Assembly (NCBI GenBank): GCA_036747295.1
Contig: DAIOCN010000003.1
Location: forward strand, 87,480 to 151,479
Reading direction: 5' to 3'
DNA: 64,000 bases
DNA from: UBA4736 sp002404015
GTDB lineage: Bacteria; Chloroflexota; Dormibacteria; Dormibacterales; Dormibacteraceae
This document shows, piece after piece, positions 1 through 8,289 of this stretch. The position numbers were made by a program, and so were the translations under genes. Below the pieces are notes generated by a model, which saw only the letters and a list, made by a program, of their open reading frames with translations, ran no database searches and had not been told where the DNA came from. The first letter of the stretch is position 1. Each line of letters starts with the position of its first letter.

Positions 1-1646
1 AGTTCGGCTACACCGTCGAGCCGATCGCCTCCGAGGACCTGATCGCGACCGAGTCGGACGGCGAGGGCGGCAACTTGGTCACGCAGTCCCGCGAGGACTT
101 CTTCTCGCTGGCCAACGAGGACCCTAAGAAGCTGAAGCCGCGGCCGCCGATCGTGACCGTGCTGGGCCACGTCGACCACGGCAAGACCTCGATCCTGGAC
201 GCCATCCGCAAGACCAAGGTGGCAGCCAGCGAGGCCGGCGGCATCACGCAGCGGATCGGCGCCTACCAGGTGCAGACCGACGAGGGCCAGACCGTCGTCT
301 TCGTCGACACCCCCGGCCATGAGGCCTTCACCGCCATGCGCGCCCGGGGCGCCCAGGTCACGGACCTGGTGGTGCTCGTGGTGGCGGCGGACGACGGTGT
401 CATGCCCCAGACGATCGAGGCGATCCAGCACGCCCGGGCGGCCGAGGTCCCGATCGTGGTCGCCATCAACAAGATCGACAAGGACAACGCCAACGTCGAC
501 CGGGTCCACCAGGAGCTCGCCACCCAGGGCATCGTCACCCGCCACTACGGCGGCGAGTACGAGTGCGTCCACGTCTCGGCCCGGACCGGCCAGGGCCTGG
601 ACGACCTGCTCACGACGATCGTGCTCTCGAGCGAGATCCTCGACCTGAAGGCGAACCCCGACCGGCACGCCATCGGGACGATCGTTGACGCCCACCTGGA
701 GCGAGGTCGCGGCCCGGTCGCCACGGTCCTGGTGCAGAACGGCACGCTCACGGTCGGCGACGACTTCGTCTGCGGCCACATCTACGGCCGCGTCAGGGCG
801 CTCACCAACGACCGCGGCGAGACGGTGGAGTCGGCCGGCCCCGCCACCCCGGTCGTGGTGTCCGGTATGAGCGAGGTCCCCAGCGCGGGCGACATCTTCC
901 AGGTGGTCGGCTCCGAGAAGGCGGCCCGCCAGATCGCGCTTGTCAGGCTGCAGGAGAAGCGGGCCCAGGAGGCCGGCCGCGGCCTGGCCCCCCGGATCAC
1001 GCTCGAAGAGCTGGCCCGGCGCGCCAAGGAAGGCGAGGTCAAGGAGCTCAACCTGGTGGTCAAGGCAGACGCCCAGGGCACCCTGGAGGCGGTCATCAGC
1101 GCGCTTCAGAAGATCGAAGACCCCGTGGTGACGATCAAGATCGTGGGCCAGGGGGTCGGCCCGGTCACGGACTCGGATGCGCTGCTGGCGGGCGTCTCCA
1201 ACGCCATCATCGTGTGCTTCAACCTGAAGCCGACGGCCGGCGCCGAGAAGGCCGCCGAGCGGGAGAAGGTGGAGGTCCGCTACTACGACGTCATCTACAA
1301 GCTGACGGAGGACGTCGAGCGGGCGGCCAAGGGCCTCCGCGAGCCGACCTACCGCCAGGTCTGGGAGGGCAAGGTCGAGGTCCTGATGCCGATCAAGATC
1401 CCGCGCCTCGGGCTCATCGCCGGCTGCCGCGTGCTCGACGGCAAGGTGAGCCGCGGAGATTGGGTCAAGCTTTCGCGCGGCCGGGAGCAGATCTTCGAGG
1501 GTCGCATCACCTCCCTGAAGCACTTCAAGGAGGAGGTTCGCGAGATGGTCGCCGGCCAGGAGTGTGGCATCGGCCTGGAGGGCTTCGAGGCCTTCGAGCC
1601 GGGCGACACAATGGAGTGCTTCCGGCTCGAGCGCGAGGAAATCTGA
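1..1646 (+). CDS. infB: Translation initiation factor IF-2 (5' truncated by window edge)
   Basis: GTPase that brings initiator tRNA to the 30S subunit. The reading frame is open from base 3, so the N-terminal part lies outside the window and the in-frame TTG at 75 is not the start. Visible G-domain motifs are GHVDHGKT (G1, about 165-188), GGITQRIGAY (G2), VDTPGHEAF (G3), NKID (G4) and SART (G5). The IF-2 domain II, linker helix and C-terminal fMet-tRNA-binding domain follow, up to the stop at 1644-1646. It is the first visible gene of an infB-rbfA-nrnA-truB-ribF operon, a common bacterial order. The identification is firm. Confidence 0.98.
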   Translation, partial: FGYTVEPIASEDLIATESDGEGGNLVTQSREDFFSLANEDPKKLKPRPPIVTVLGHVDHGKTSILDAIRKTKVAASEAGGITQRIGAYQVQTDEGQTVVFVDTPGHEAFTAMRARGAQVTDLVVLVVAADDGVMPQTIEAIQHARAAEVPIVVAINKIDKDNANVDRVHQELATQGIVTRHYGGEYECVHVSARTGQGLDDLLTTIVLSSEILDLKANPDRHAIGTIVDAHLERGRGPVATVLVQNGTLTVGDDFVCGHIYGRVRALTNDRGETVESAGPATPVVVSGMSEVPSAGDIFQVVGSEKAARQIALVRLQEKRAQEAGRGLAPRITLEELARRAKEGEVKELNLVVKADAQGTLEAVISALQKIEDPVVTIKIVGQGVGPVTDSDALLAGVSNAIIVCFNLKPTAGAEKAAEREKVEVRYYDVIYKLTEDVERAAKGLREPTYRQVWEGKVEVLMPIKIPRLGLIAGCRVLDGKVSRGDWVKLSRGREQIFEGRITSLKHFKEEVREMVAGQECGIGLEGFEAFEPGDTMECFRLEREEI

Positions 1647-1659
1647 GGTAGCCCTCGCA

Positions 1660-2034
1660 GTGAGCGGCCACCGCACCGACCAGGTCGGGGCCCAGGTCCG
1701 TGAGGAGATCATGGCGATCATCCAGCGCGAGCTGAAGGACCCGCGGATCGGCCTAGTCAGCATCACGGGGGTGCGGATGTCGCCCGACCTGCGCTCCGCC
1801 CGGGTCCGGGTCAGCGTCCTGGGCAACGCTGCCGAGCAGAAAGAGACACTGCGCGGCCTCTACAGCGCCCGCGGCCTGATCCGCCACGCGCTCGGCAGGC
1901 GGCTGCAGAATCTCAAGTTCTCGCCGGAGATCAGGTTCGAGATCGATCCCTCGATCGAGTACAGCGTGCACATCTCGAAGATGCTTCGCGAGATCCTCCC
2001 GGAGGAGGAGACCGAGGAAGGAGCCCCGTCATAG
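1660..2034 (+). CDS. rbfA: 30S ribosome-binding factor A
   Basis: Small KH-like protein that assists late 16S rRNA maturation. From the GTG at 1660 it is 124 aa, normal for the family. The start is chosen because GAGGT at 1645-1649, overlapping the infB stop, gives a Shine-Dalgarno with a 10-nt spacer, and the conserved N-terminus (DQVGAQVREEIMAII) follows at once. A longer open frame from 1564 runs back inside infB and is not believed. ELKDPRIG and the VRVSVLG stretch are typical of RbfA. Confidence 0.95.
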   Translation: MSGHRTDQVGAQVREEIMAIIQRELKDPRIGLVSITGVRMSPDLRSARVRVSVLGNAAEQKETLRGLYSARGLIRHALGRRLQNLKFSPEIRFEIDPSIEYSVHISKMLREILPEEETEEGAPS

Positions 2035-2051
2035 ACGACGACTTAGGCCGC

Positions 2052-3020
2052 GTGGGCGAGCTGGTTGAGCAGAACGACGAGATCCTGATCTTCGGCCACA
2101 AGGACGCCGACGGCGACACCCTCGGCTGCAGCCTGGCCTTCGCCGAAGCCCTGAAGTCGCGAGGCAAGACGGTCTGGGTGGTCATCCCGCCGCCCCTGCC
2201 GGTCATGTACGAGTGGCTGCCCGGCTTCGAGCAGATCGTGGAGCGGCCGCCGCCCGGCGCCGACCCTCGGCTGGTGCTCTTCTTCGACGCCGGCAACATG
2301 GAGCGGTCCGGCAATGCGGTCAAGCTGATCGCCAGCCAGGCCACGATCGTCAACGTGGACCACCACCCCTCGAACTCGCTGTTCGGAGACATCAATGTGA
2401 TCGAGCCGGAGGCCTCGGCGGTGGGCCAGATGGTGATGCGGATGCTCGACCTGTTCGGTTACGACCTGACTCCCACGATCGCAACCAACCTCTACACGGC
2501 GCTGCTGACCGACACCGGCGGCTTTCGGCACGAGAACACCACGCCCAAGGCGCTCGAGGACGCCGCCCGGCTGGCCAGGCTGGGGGCTGATCCCGGGTAC
2601 ATCGCGACCATGGTCTACAAGTCGCGTCCGTTGACGACCCTGAAGCTCAGCGCCCTCGCCATCGCCACCATGCAGGTCGACATGGACGGCCGGCTGGCCT
2701 GGGCCAAGGTGACCCGCTACATGCTCCACGAGGCCGGCGCCGTCATGGCCGAGAGCGAGGGCATCATCGACACCCTGAACTCGATCGCCGGCCTGGACAC
2801 GGCGATCATGTTCAAGGAGATCAACGACCGGCTGACCAAGATCAGCGTGCGCAGCCGGGGCGCCGTGGACGCCGCCGCGCTGTGCGCCGAGTTCGGCGGA
2901 GGCGGCCACCTGCGGGCTGCCGGGGCCGAGATCCAGCTGCCCCTGGACGAGGCGATCAGGGCGGTCCTGAAGGCGGCCAAGGAGGCGATCTCTGCGAGCG
3001 GGAGTACTCAACGTAGATAA
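2052..3020 (+). CDS. nrnA: DHH/DHHA1 phosphoesterase, NrnA-type oligoribonuclease / pAp phosphatase
   Basis: DHH-superfamily phosphoesterase that in other bacteria degrades short oligoribonucleotides and dephosphorylates pAp. The GTG start at 2052 gives 322 aa. Metal-binding motifs are GHKDADGDTLG near the N-terminus, FFDAGN, and the signature VDHHPSN. The C-terminal DHHA1 domain carries GGGGHLRAAG. It lies 17 nt after rbfA, the usual rbfA-nrnA-truB order, and its 3' end overlaps the proposed truB start. Family assignment is firm; the exact substrate is inferred from family members. Confidence 0.93.
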   Translation: MGELVEQNDEILIFGHKDADGDTLGCSLAFAEALKSRGKTVWVVIPPPLPVMYEWLPGFEQIVERPPPGADPRLVLFFDAGNMERSGNAVKLIASQATIVNVDHHPSNSLFGDINVIEPEASAVGQMVMRMLDLFGYDLTPTIATNLYTALLTDTGGFRHENTTPKALEDAARLARLGADPGYIATMVYKSRPLTTLKLSALAIATMQVDMDGRLAWAKVTRYMLHEAGAVMAESEGIIDTLNSIAGLDTAIMFKEINDRLTKISVRSRGAVDAAALCAEFGGGGHLRAAGAEIQLPLDEAIRAVLKAAKEAISASGSTQRR

Positions 3021-3873
3021 GCCGGCGGGCGCGACCTCGTTCACGGTCGTGCGCCGCCTTCGCGAGCTGACAGGCGCCAAGCGGGTCGGCCACGCCGGCA
3101 CCCTCGACCCGCTGGCGACCGGCGTGCTGCCCATCCTGTTCGAGTCGGCCACCCGCCTGGCGGACTTCGCCCTGCAGCTGTCGAAGACCTACGTGGCCGA
3201 CGTGCACTTCGGGTTCACCACCGCCACCGACGACGCCGAGGCCGAACGGGAGCCGGTGGCGGACCCATCGGGCCTCGAGCAGGAGACGGTGGAGGCGGCC
3301 CTGCGGGCCTTCGTGGGCCGCATCCGGCAGGAGCCGCCGGCCTTCTCGGCCGTGAAGGTGGAGGGTGAGCGGTCCTATCGGCGGGCGCGCAAAGGCGACG
3401 TCTCGCGGCCGGCCGCCCGGCTGGTGGAGATCTACAGCGTCGAGCTCCTCTCGTTCGCGCCCGGCGCCGCGGCCGTGGCGCAGGTCCGGGTCGTCTGCGG
3501 CAGCGGCACCTACCTGCGCTCGCTGGCCCGCGACCTGGGCGCCGAACTGGAGGTGGGCGGCTACCTGGGCCAGCTGGTCCGGACCGCTTACGGTCCGCTG
3601 CGCCAGCAGCAGGCGGTGGCGCTCGACGATCTCACCAACGCCGCCTCCGTCGAGGCCCGGCTGCTGCCCCCCGAGGTGATCCTGCCCGAGATGGAGTCCG
3701 TCCGCCTGACGGTCGAGCAGGAGGCCTATGTGCGCCAGGGCCGCCCTGTTCGCGTGCTGCCCGAACCCGGCCCCGGCCGCGTCCGGGCCATGGACTCCGA
3801 CGGCCGGCTGGTGGCGCTCGGGCACACCGACCCGCTGCGGCGGACTTTCGTCCCCGAGAAGGTCCTGACCTGA
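2992..3873 (+). CDS. truB: tRNA pseudouridine(55) synthase, probable CTG start
   Basis: Makes pseudouridine 55 in the tRNA T-loop. The catalytic-Asp motif HAGTLDPLATGVL is intact. The first ATG/GTG/TTG in frame is the GTG at 3049, but the conserved N-terminus (GVLNVDKPAGATSF) is encoded upstream, from 3001. The only plausible initiator before it is CTG at 2992, and a perfect AAGGAGG lies at 2979-2985 with a 6-nt spacer. That start gives 293 aa, the usual length, and overlaps the nrnA 3' end by 29 nt. Function is certain. The CTG start is inferred from the sequence. Confidence 0.95.
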   Translation: MRAGVLNVDKPAGATSFTVVRRLRELTGAKRVGHAGTLDPLATGVLPILFESATRLADFALQLSKTYVADVHFGFTTATDDAEAEREPVADPSGLEQETVEAALRAFVGRIRQEPPAFSAVKVEGERSYRRARKGDVSRPAARLVEIYSVELLSFAPGAAAVAQVRVVCGSGTYLRSLARDLGAELEVGGYLGQLVRTAYGPLRQQQAVALDDLTNAASVEARLLPPEVILPEMESVRLTVEQEAYVRQGRPVRVLPEPGPGRVRAMDSDGRLVALGHTDPLRRTFVPEKVLT

Positions 3874-3877
3874 CGGG

Positions 3878-4801
3878 ATGAAGGTTCACTTCGGGCTGCC
3901 CGCCGAACGGCTGGGCCCGGCGGCCCTCGCCATCGGCAGCTTCGACGGCGTGCACCTGGGCCACCAGGCCGTGCTGCGGCGGCTGGTCGAGGTCGCCCGC
4001 GAGAACGACCTGACCCCGGCCTGGATCACCCTCGACCCCCACCCGCGCTGCGTTCTCGACCCCGACCGCTGCCCGAAGTTGATTACCACCCTCGACGAGA
4101 AGCTGGAGCTGATACGGCCGCTCGGCGTCGAGCACGCGATCGTCCTCGAGTTCACGCGAGAGCTGGCCGCGCTGCCGCCCGAGGACTTCATGGCCCTGGT
4201 CGGCCAGGCCATGGAGCTGCGCCGGCTGGTGGCCGGGCCCGACTTCGCGCTGGGCCGCAAGCGGGCGGGCGACGTGGAGTGGCTGCGCGGCGACGGCGCC
4301 GTGCGCGACTATGAGGTGGTCGTCGTGCCGCCGTTCATGCTGGACGGGGAGGAGGTGCACAGCTCCGACATCAGACGCGAGGTGGCGCTGGGCGACGTGG
4401 CGGCCGGCAACCGGCTCCTCGGGCGCGAGTTCTCGCTCGCGGGCCGGGTCGAGCCGGGCGACCGGATCGGGCGGACGCTCGGCTTTCCGACGGCCAACCT
4501 GGCCGTCGCGCCCAACAAGCTGATCCCGGCCCGCGGCATCTACGCGGGCTGGGCCGAGACGGAAAGCGGCCGCCACCAGGCGGCGATCAGCGTCGGCTAC
4601 CGGCCGACATTCGAGCTCGCCGAGATGCGGGTCGAGGCCTTCCTGATGGACTTCAGGGGCGACCTCTACCAGACCCGCCTGCGGCTGCTTTTCGTGCACC
4701 GGCTGCACGAGGAGGTGAAGTACCCGAGCCGCCAGGCGCTCGTGAAGGGGATCGCGGCCGACGTGGCGGAAACCCGCCGGCTGCTAGGGGCCGAACGCTA
4801 G
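3878..4801 (+). CDS. ribF: Bifunctional riboflavin kinase / FAD synthetase
   Basis: Converts riboflavin to FMN and then FAD. The 307-aa protein has the N-terminal nucleotidyltransferase domain (IGSFDGVHLGHQAVL, with the HxGH-type signature) and the C-terminal riboflavin kinase domain (GRTLGFPTANLA). The ATG at 3878 follows the truB stop by 4 nt, so it is probably the last gene of the infB operon. The next gene is convergent. Confidence 0.96.
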   Translation: MKVHFGLPAERLGPAALAIGSFDGVHLGHQAVLRRLVEVARENDLTPAWITLDPHPRCVLDPDRCPKLITTLDEKLELIRPLGVEHAIVLEFTRELAALPPEDFMALVGQAMELRRLVAGPDFALGRKRAGDVEWLRGDGAVRDYEVVVVPPFMLDGEEVHSSDIRREVALGDVAAGNRLLGREFSLAGRVEPGDRIGRTLGFPTANLAVAPNKLIPARGIYAGWAETESGRHQAAISVGYRPTFELAEMRVEAFLMDFRGDLYQTRLRLLFVHRLHEEVKYPSRQALVKGIAADVAETRRLLGAER

Positions 4802-4816
4802 GCTGTCCGGTCCCGT

Positions 4817-5437
4817 CTAGTCCGCCCCCCTCCCAACCTCCCCCCGCAAGCGGAGGGAGGGGTCCTGCTGTCGCGTCATCTCGGGCAGCCGCCTGTGAAC
4901 CGACAGGTCGTACTGCGACGACTCGTCATAAGGGTCCCGCTGCCAGGTGGACCAGCGTTCGGTGAGCTGCAGGCCGGAGTCCGCTGCCCAGGCGTCGAAG
5001 TCCTGCGGCGAGCAGGCGCCCGGTCCGATCGAGTGCCCGTTGACCAGCAGTCCGCCCGGCCGGACGTGGCGGGCCAGATTCTGGACGGCGCGCCGCCGGT
5101 CTTCGGGTGCCACGAAGTTGATGACGTTGCCAGCCAGGAGGACCGCTTCGAACTTCCTGCCCAGGTCGATCGCCGCGACATCGCCTTGGATCCACCTGAC
5201 ACCTGGTGACTTGGCCCGGGCGGTCATGAGCATCTCGTCATCCAGATCGACGCCGACCACCTCGATCCCGTGGCGGGCCAGCTCGCGCCCGACCCGGCCG
5301 GTCCCGCAGCCGGCGTCGAGGACCGAGGCGGGTGAGAAGGCCCGCACGAAGTGGGCCTCGCCGTGAACGTCCTCGCCCGCGGCGGACCTCTGCTCGTAGG
5401 GGGCGTCGTAGCGGTCGCCCCGGCTCGAGCTGCTCAT
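4817..5437 (-). CDS. Class I SAM-dependent methyltransferase
   Basis: The 206-aa protein has the SAM-binding motif I VLDAGCGTGRVG, the acidic motif II (VVGVDLDDEML) and a motif near GDVAAID. The substrate is unknown. The ATG at 5437 overlaps the glpD TGA (ATGA), so translation is probably coupled to glpD. The last 20 or so residues (PEMTRQQDPSLRLR...) are encoded by dispersed repeat A, which also occurs after recX. The original stop has probably been replaced by repeat sequence. A longer open frame to 5566 lies inside glpD and is not used. Confidence 0.85.
   Translation of the reverse strand: MSSSSRGDRYDAPYEQRSAAGEDVHGEAHFVRAFSPASVLDAGCGTGRVGRELARHGIEVVGVDLDDEMLMTARAKSPGVRWIQGDVAAIDLGRKFEAVLLAGNVINFVAPEDRRRAVQNLARHVRPGGLLVNGHSIGPGACSPQDFDAWAADSGLQLTERWSTWQRDPYDESSQYDLSVHRRLPEMTRQQDPSLRLRGEVGRGAD
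4837..4885 (-). repeat. Dispersed GC-rich repeat A, copy 1
   Basis: About 49 bp, nearly the same as 26319-26367 on the opposite strand. It starts CCCGAGATG, continues CGCGACAG and GGACCCCTCCCTCCGC, and ends in an imperfect hairpin around TTGC. This copy lies inside the 3' end of the methyltransferase gene and supplies its last codons. Confidence 0.75.
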
Positions 5438-6933
5438 CCGTGTTGGCTGAGGCCCGGGCCGCCGGCCAGTAGGCGGTCGACCCGGGCCTCCACCTCGGGC
5501 GTTCCGAGGCCGCGGATGCTGACGGTCGTGCGCCGGCGGAGCACGTCCTCCGCGGTGACGGCCCACTCATTCTCAACCGCGTGGCAGGCCTGGGCCCAGA
5601 CGTCGGGGCCACCGGCCGCGATCGGCCCGAGGGCTTCTGGGTCGTGCGCGCCGTATGCCAGCAGCCGGTCCACCTCGCTGCCGTAGTGGTCGATGAGGTG
5701 GGACCAGCTGGCGGGCTCCACGTCAGCGGGCCGCCGGCCCTGGGGCGGATGCGCGAACCCGGGCAGCGGCCGGTTGGACGGGCGGAGGCCGCGCGGCCGG
5801 ACGCGCTCGGGCAGCTCCCGGAGCACGTCGATCGCGATCCGCCGGTGGGTCGTGAGCTTGCCGCCCGCGATGCTGACCAGGCCTTGAGGGCCGACGTTCA
5901 CGAAGTGCTCGCGCGACGCCCGCGCCGTTTCGCCAGGCCCGGCCGGCAGGGCCCGGAGGCCGGCATACGTGTGGCGGATCAGGTCGCGCCGGACGACATC
6001 CTCGCCAAGCATCAGGGCCGCCTCGCCGAGGACCATGTCCACGTCCGCCGGCTCGACCCGCGCCGCCGCGGCGTCGCCCTCGTAACCGGTGTCGGTCGTC
6101 CCCAGCAGGAGCATCCCCTCCCACGGTACGGCGAAGGTGGCGCGCGTCCCGCCCAACGGGATGGACACGGCGGTGTCGAAGCCCGCGGGCAGGGGCAGCA
6201 GGAGGTGGACGCCCTTGCTCAGCCGGACCAGCGGCACGCAGCCGGGATCCTCCAGGCGGCGGACGTGGTCCACCCAGGGCCCGGACGCGTTGACGGCGGC
6301 CCGGAAGCCGACGCCAACGCGACCCTCGGGCGCTTCCACGACCGCCTCATCCGAACCCAGCTCGACCACCGCCGCGTGATTGAGCACCACCGCCCCCGCT
6401 TCCGCCGCGCCCTTGACTGTCGCCAGGGTCAGGCGGCCGTCGTTGGTCTGGCCCTCCTCGTACAGCCAACCCGCCTCCAGGTCCTCCGTCCGGAGCCCTG
6501 GCACCCGGGCCGCCGCGGCTGCCGGCGAGAGCTCGCTCGCCCACACCTCGCGAAACCCCGACAGCGTTCCGTAGAGCATCAGCCCCGCCCGCATCTGGCG
6601 GGAGCCGATCTGGCCGTGCCGGTAGATCGCCATCATGAAAGGTAGCCGGTGGACCAGGCCCGGCGCCAGGCGCAGCAGGGCCGACTTCTCCGTCTGGCTC
6701 TCCCGCACCAGCCTTAGATCCCCGGATCCCAGGTAGCGGAGGCCGCCGTGCACCAGCTTGGAAGAGGCGCTCGAGGTGGCCCCGCCGAAGTCCCCGGCGT
6801 CCACGAGCGCAACGCTCAGGCCCGACTGCGCCGCCTCGTAGGCCACCCGGCTGCCGACAATGCCCGCGCCCACCACCAGCAGGTCGAAGCGGCGGCCGGC
6901 CAGCATCTCCAGGGCGTCGCTCCGGCTCAGCAT
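5434..6933 (-). CDS. glpD: FAD-dependent glycerol-3-phosphate dehydrogenase
   Basis: Oxidises sn-glycerol 3-phosphate to DHAP and passes electrons to the respiratory chain. The 499-aa protein has the N-terminal dinucleotide fold (VVGAGIVGSRVAYEA), the family motif SSKLVHGGLRYL, and the C-terminal GLVSIAGGKLTTHR. It is divergent from the alkyl-DHAP-synthase-like gene, with only 27 bp between the ATGs. Together with the DAG-kinase-like gene this suggests a glycerolipid precursor module. Confidence 0.93.
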   Translation of the reverse strand: MLSRSDALEMLAGRRFDLLVVGAGIVGSRVAYEAAQSGLSVALVDAGDFGGATSSASSKLVHGGLRYLGSGDLRLVRESQTEKSALLRLAPGLVHRLPFMMAIYRHGQIGSRQMRAGLMLYGTLSGFREVWASELSPAAAAARVPGLRTEDLEAGWLYEEGQTNDGRLTLATVKGAAEAGAVVLNHAAVVELGSDEAVVEAPEGRVGVGFRAAVNASGPWVDHVRRLEDPGCVPLVRLSKGVHLLLPLPAGFDTAVSIPLGGTRATFAVPWEGMLLLGTTDTGYEGDAAAARVEPADVDMVLGEAALMLGEDVVRRDLIRHTYAGLRALPAGPGETARASREHFVNVGPQGLVSIAGGKLTTHRRIAIDVLRELPERVRPRGLRPSNRPLPGFAHPPQGRRPADVEPASWSHLIDHYGSEVDRLLAYGAHDPEALGPIAAGGPDVWAQACHAVENEWAVTAEDVLRRRTTVSIRGLGTPEVEARVDRLLAGGPGLSQHG

Positions 6934-6960
6934 GGCCCGAATGTTCGCTCACGCCGCCGT

Positions 6961-8289
6961 ATGGCGTTCAATTCGGGGGTGCGCAGCAGCCTGGAGTCCT
7001 TGCTCGGCGCGGCGGCGGTCAGCGAGCGGCCGGTGGCCGACCTCTGGCCGCTCGGGATCATGCGCCGGCGGGCCGGGCACGAGCCCCCGCTGGTGCAGGT
7101 GGTCCGCCCCGACTCGGCCCAGCTCGTGTGCCGGCTGCTCGAGTGGGCGCACGGCGCCGGCGTCCAGGTCATCCCCATGGGTGGCGCCAGCGGCGTCTGC
7201 GGCGCCCTGGCTCCGACGGCCGGTCAGGTGGTTCTCGACCTGGGCGCCCTCGACCACTTCGAGATCGACGAACCCAACCTGGCCTGCCGGGCCGGGGCGG
7301 GATTGAACGGCCTCCGGCTGGAGCAGGCCCTGCAGGAACGCGGGCTGACGCTCGGCCACTACCCCAGCTCGCTGCCGGTCGCGACCGTGGGAGGCCTGCT
7401 GGCGACCCGCTCGTCCGGCCAGGAATCGAGCCGCTACGGGAACGTCGAGGACATGGTGATGGGCCTTGAGGTGGCGCTCCCCGACGGCAGCCTGCTGGCC
7501 GCCCGCGCCGCGCCCCGCTCGGCGGCCGGGCCTGCCCTGCACCAGCTCTGGCTGGGCGCTGAGGGCCGGATCGGCGTGATCCTGGAAGCGGTCCTTCGAG
7601 TCCACCGGAAGCCGGAGACCGTGATCGGTCGGGGCTTCCGACTGGCCAGCGTGGAGTCGGGTCTCGACGGGCTGCGGGCCGTGGTCCAGGCCGGCATCCG
7701 GCCGCTCGTCATGCGCCTCTACGACCCCACCGACAGCGCCTTCCAGGGCCTGGAAGGGGAGGGCTGCCTGGGTCTGATCGCGGTGGCCGGTCCGGGACCG
7801 GTGGCCGAGGCCGAGGCGGCCCTGGTCGAGAAGCTGGTCGCCGGCGAGCCGCTCGGGGAGGCGCCCTGGGAGCGCTGGCAGCGGCACCGGTTCGACCTCT
7901 CGGCCGAGCGGTTGAAGGACCTCCTCGAGCCGGCTGGGTCGTACGTGGACACGATCGAGGTCGCCACCTCCTGGACCCAGATGCCGGCCCTCTACGAGGA
8001 CGTCCGGTCGGCCCTCGCCCATGCCGCCGACCTGGTCCTCTGCCACTTCAGCCACGCCTACGGCCAGGGTTGCTGCGCTTACTTCACCTTCGGCGGCTCG
8101 GCGCCCTCGGAGGACGCCGCTCAGGCCGCCTACCAGCAGGCCTGGGCAGGAGCCATGACCGCGACCCTGCGGCACGGCGGCACGATCTCCCATCATCACG
8201 GCGTGGGCCAGGTCCGCCAGCCCTGGCTGGCGCAGGAGATGGACGGCTGGCTGCAGGCGTGGGACCGGATCCAGGCGGCCTTGGCGTGA
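6961..8289 (+). CDS. FAD-linked oxidase, alkyldihydroxyacetonephosphate synthase-like
   Basis: 442-aa PCMH-type flavoprotein. The FAD-binding domain shows IPMGGASGV, YPSSLPVATVGG and SSGQESSRYGNVEDMV. The C-terminal domain has QGCCAYFTF and then SHHHGVGQVR, which matches the triple-His active-site motif of alkyl-DHAP synthase (AGPS), the enzyme that makes the ether bond of ether lipids. The ATG at 6961 is used; the open frame upstream is antisense to glpD. Its stop overlaps the GTG of the lipid-kinase gene. The fold is certain; AGPS activity is inferred from the HHH motif and the lipid-gene context. A different 2-hydroxyacid oxidase is possible. Confidence 0.85.
   Translation: MAFNSGVRSSLESLLGAAAVSERPVADLWPLGIMRRRAGHEPPLVQVVRPDSAQLVCRLLEWAHGAGVQVIPMGGASGVCGALAPTAGQVVLDLGALDHFEIDEPNLACRAGAGLNGLRLEQALQERGLTLGHYPSSLPVATVGGLLATRSSGQESSRYGNVEDMVMGLEVALPDGSLLAARAAPRSAAGPALHQLWLGAEGRIGVILEAVLRVHRKPETVIGRGFRLASVESGLDGLRAVVQAGIRPLVMRLYDPTDSAFQGLEGEGCLGLIAVAGPGPVAEAEAALVEKLVAGEPLGEAPWERWQRHRFDLSAERLKDLLEPAGSYVDTIEVATSWTQMPALYEDVRSALAHAADLVLCHFSHAYGQGCCAYFTFGGSAPSEDAAQAAYQQAWAGAMTATLRHGGTISHHHGVGQVRQPWLAQEMDGWLQAWDRIQAALA

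Noticed and set aside
75..77. TTG as start of infB
   Set aside because: The frame is open and coding upstream to the window edge, and IF-2 has a long N-terminal region.
6934..6960. LexA box between glpD and the AGPS-like gene (CGAATGTTCG)
   Set aside because: The half-sites lack the 4-bp spacer and one arm is changed.
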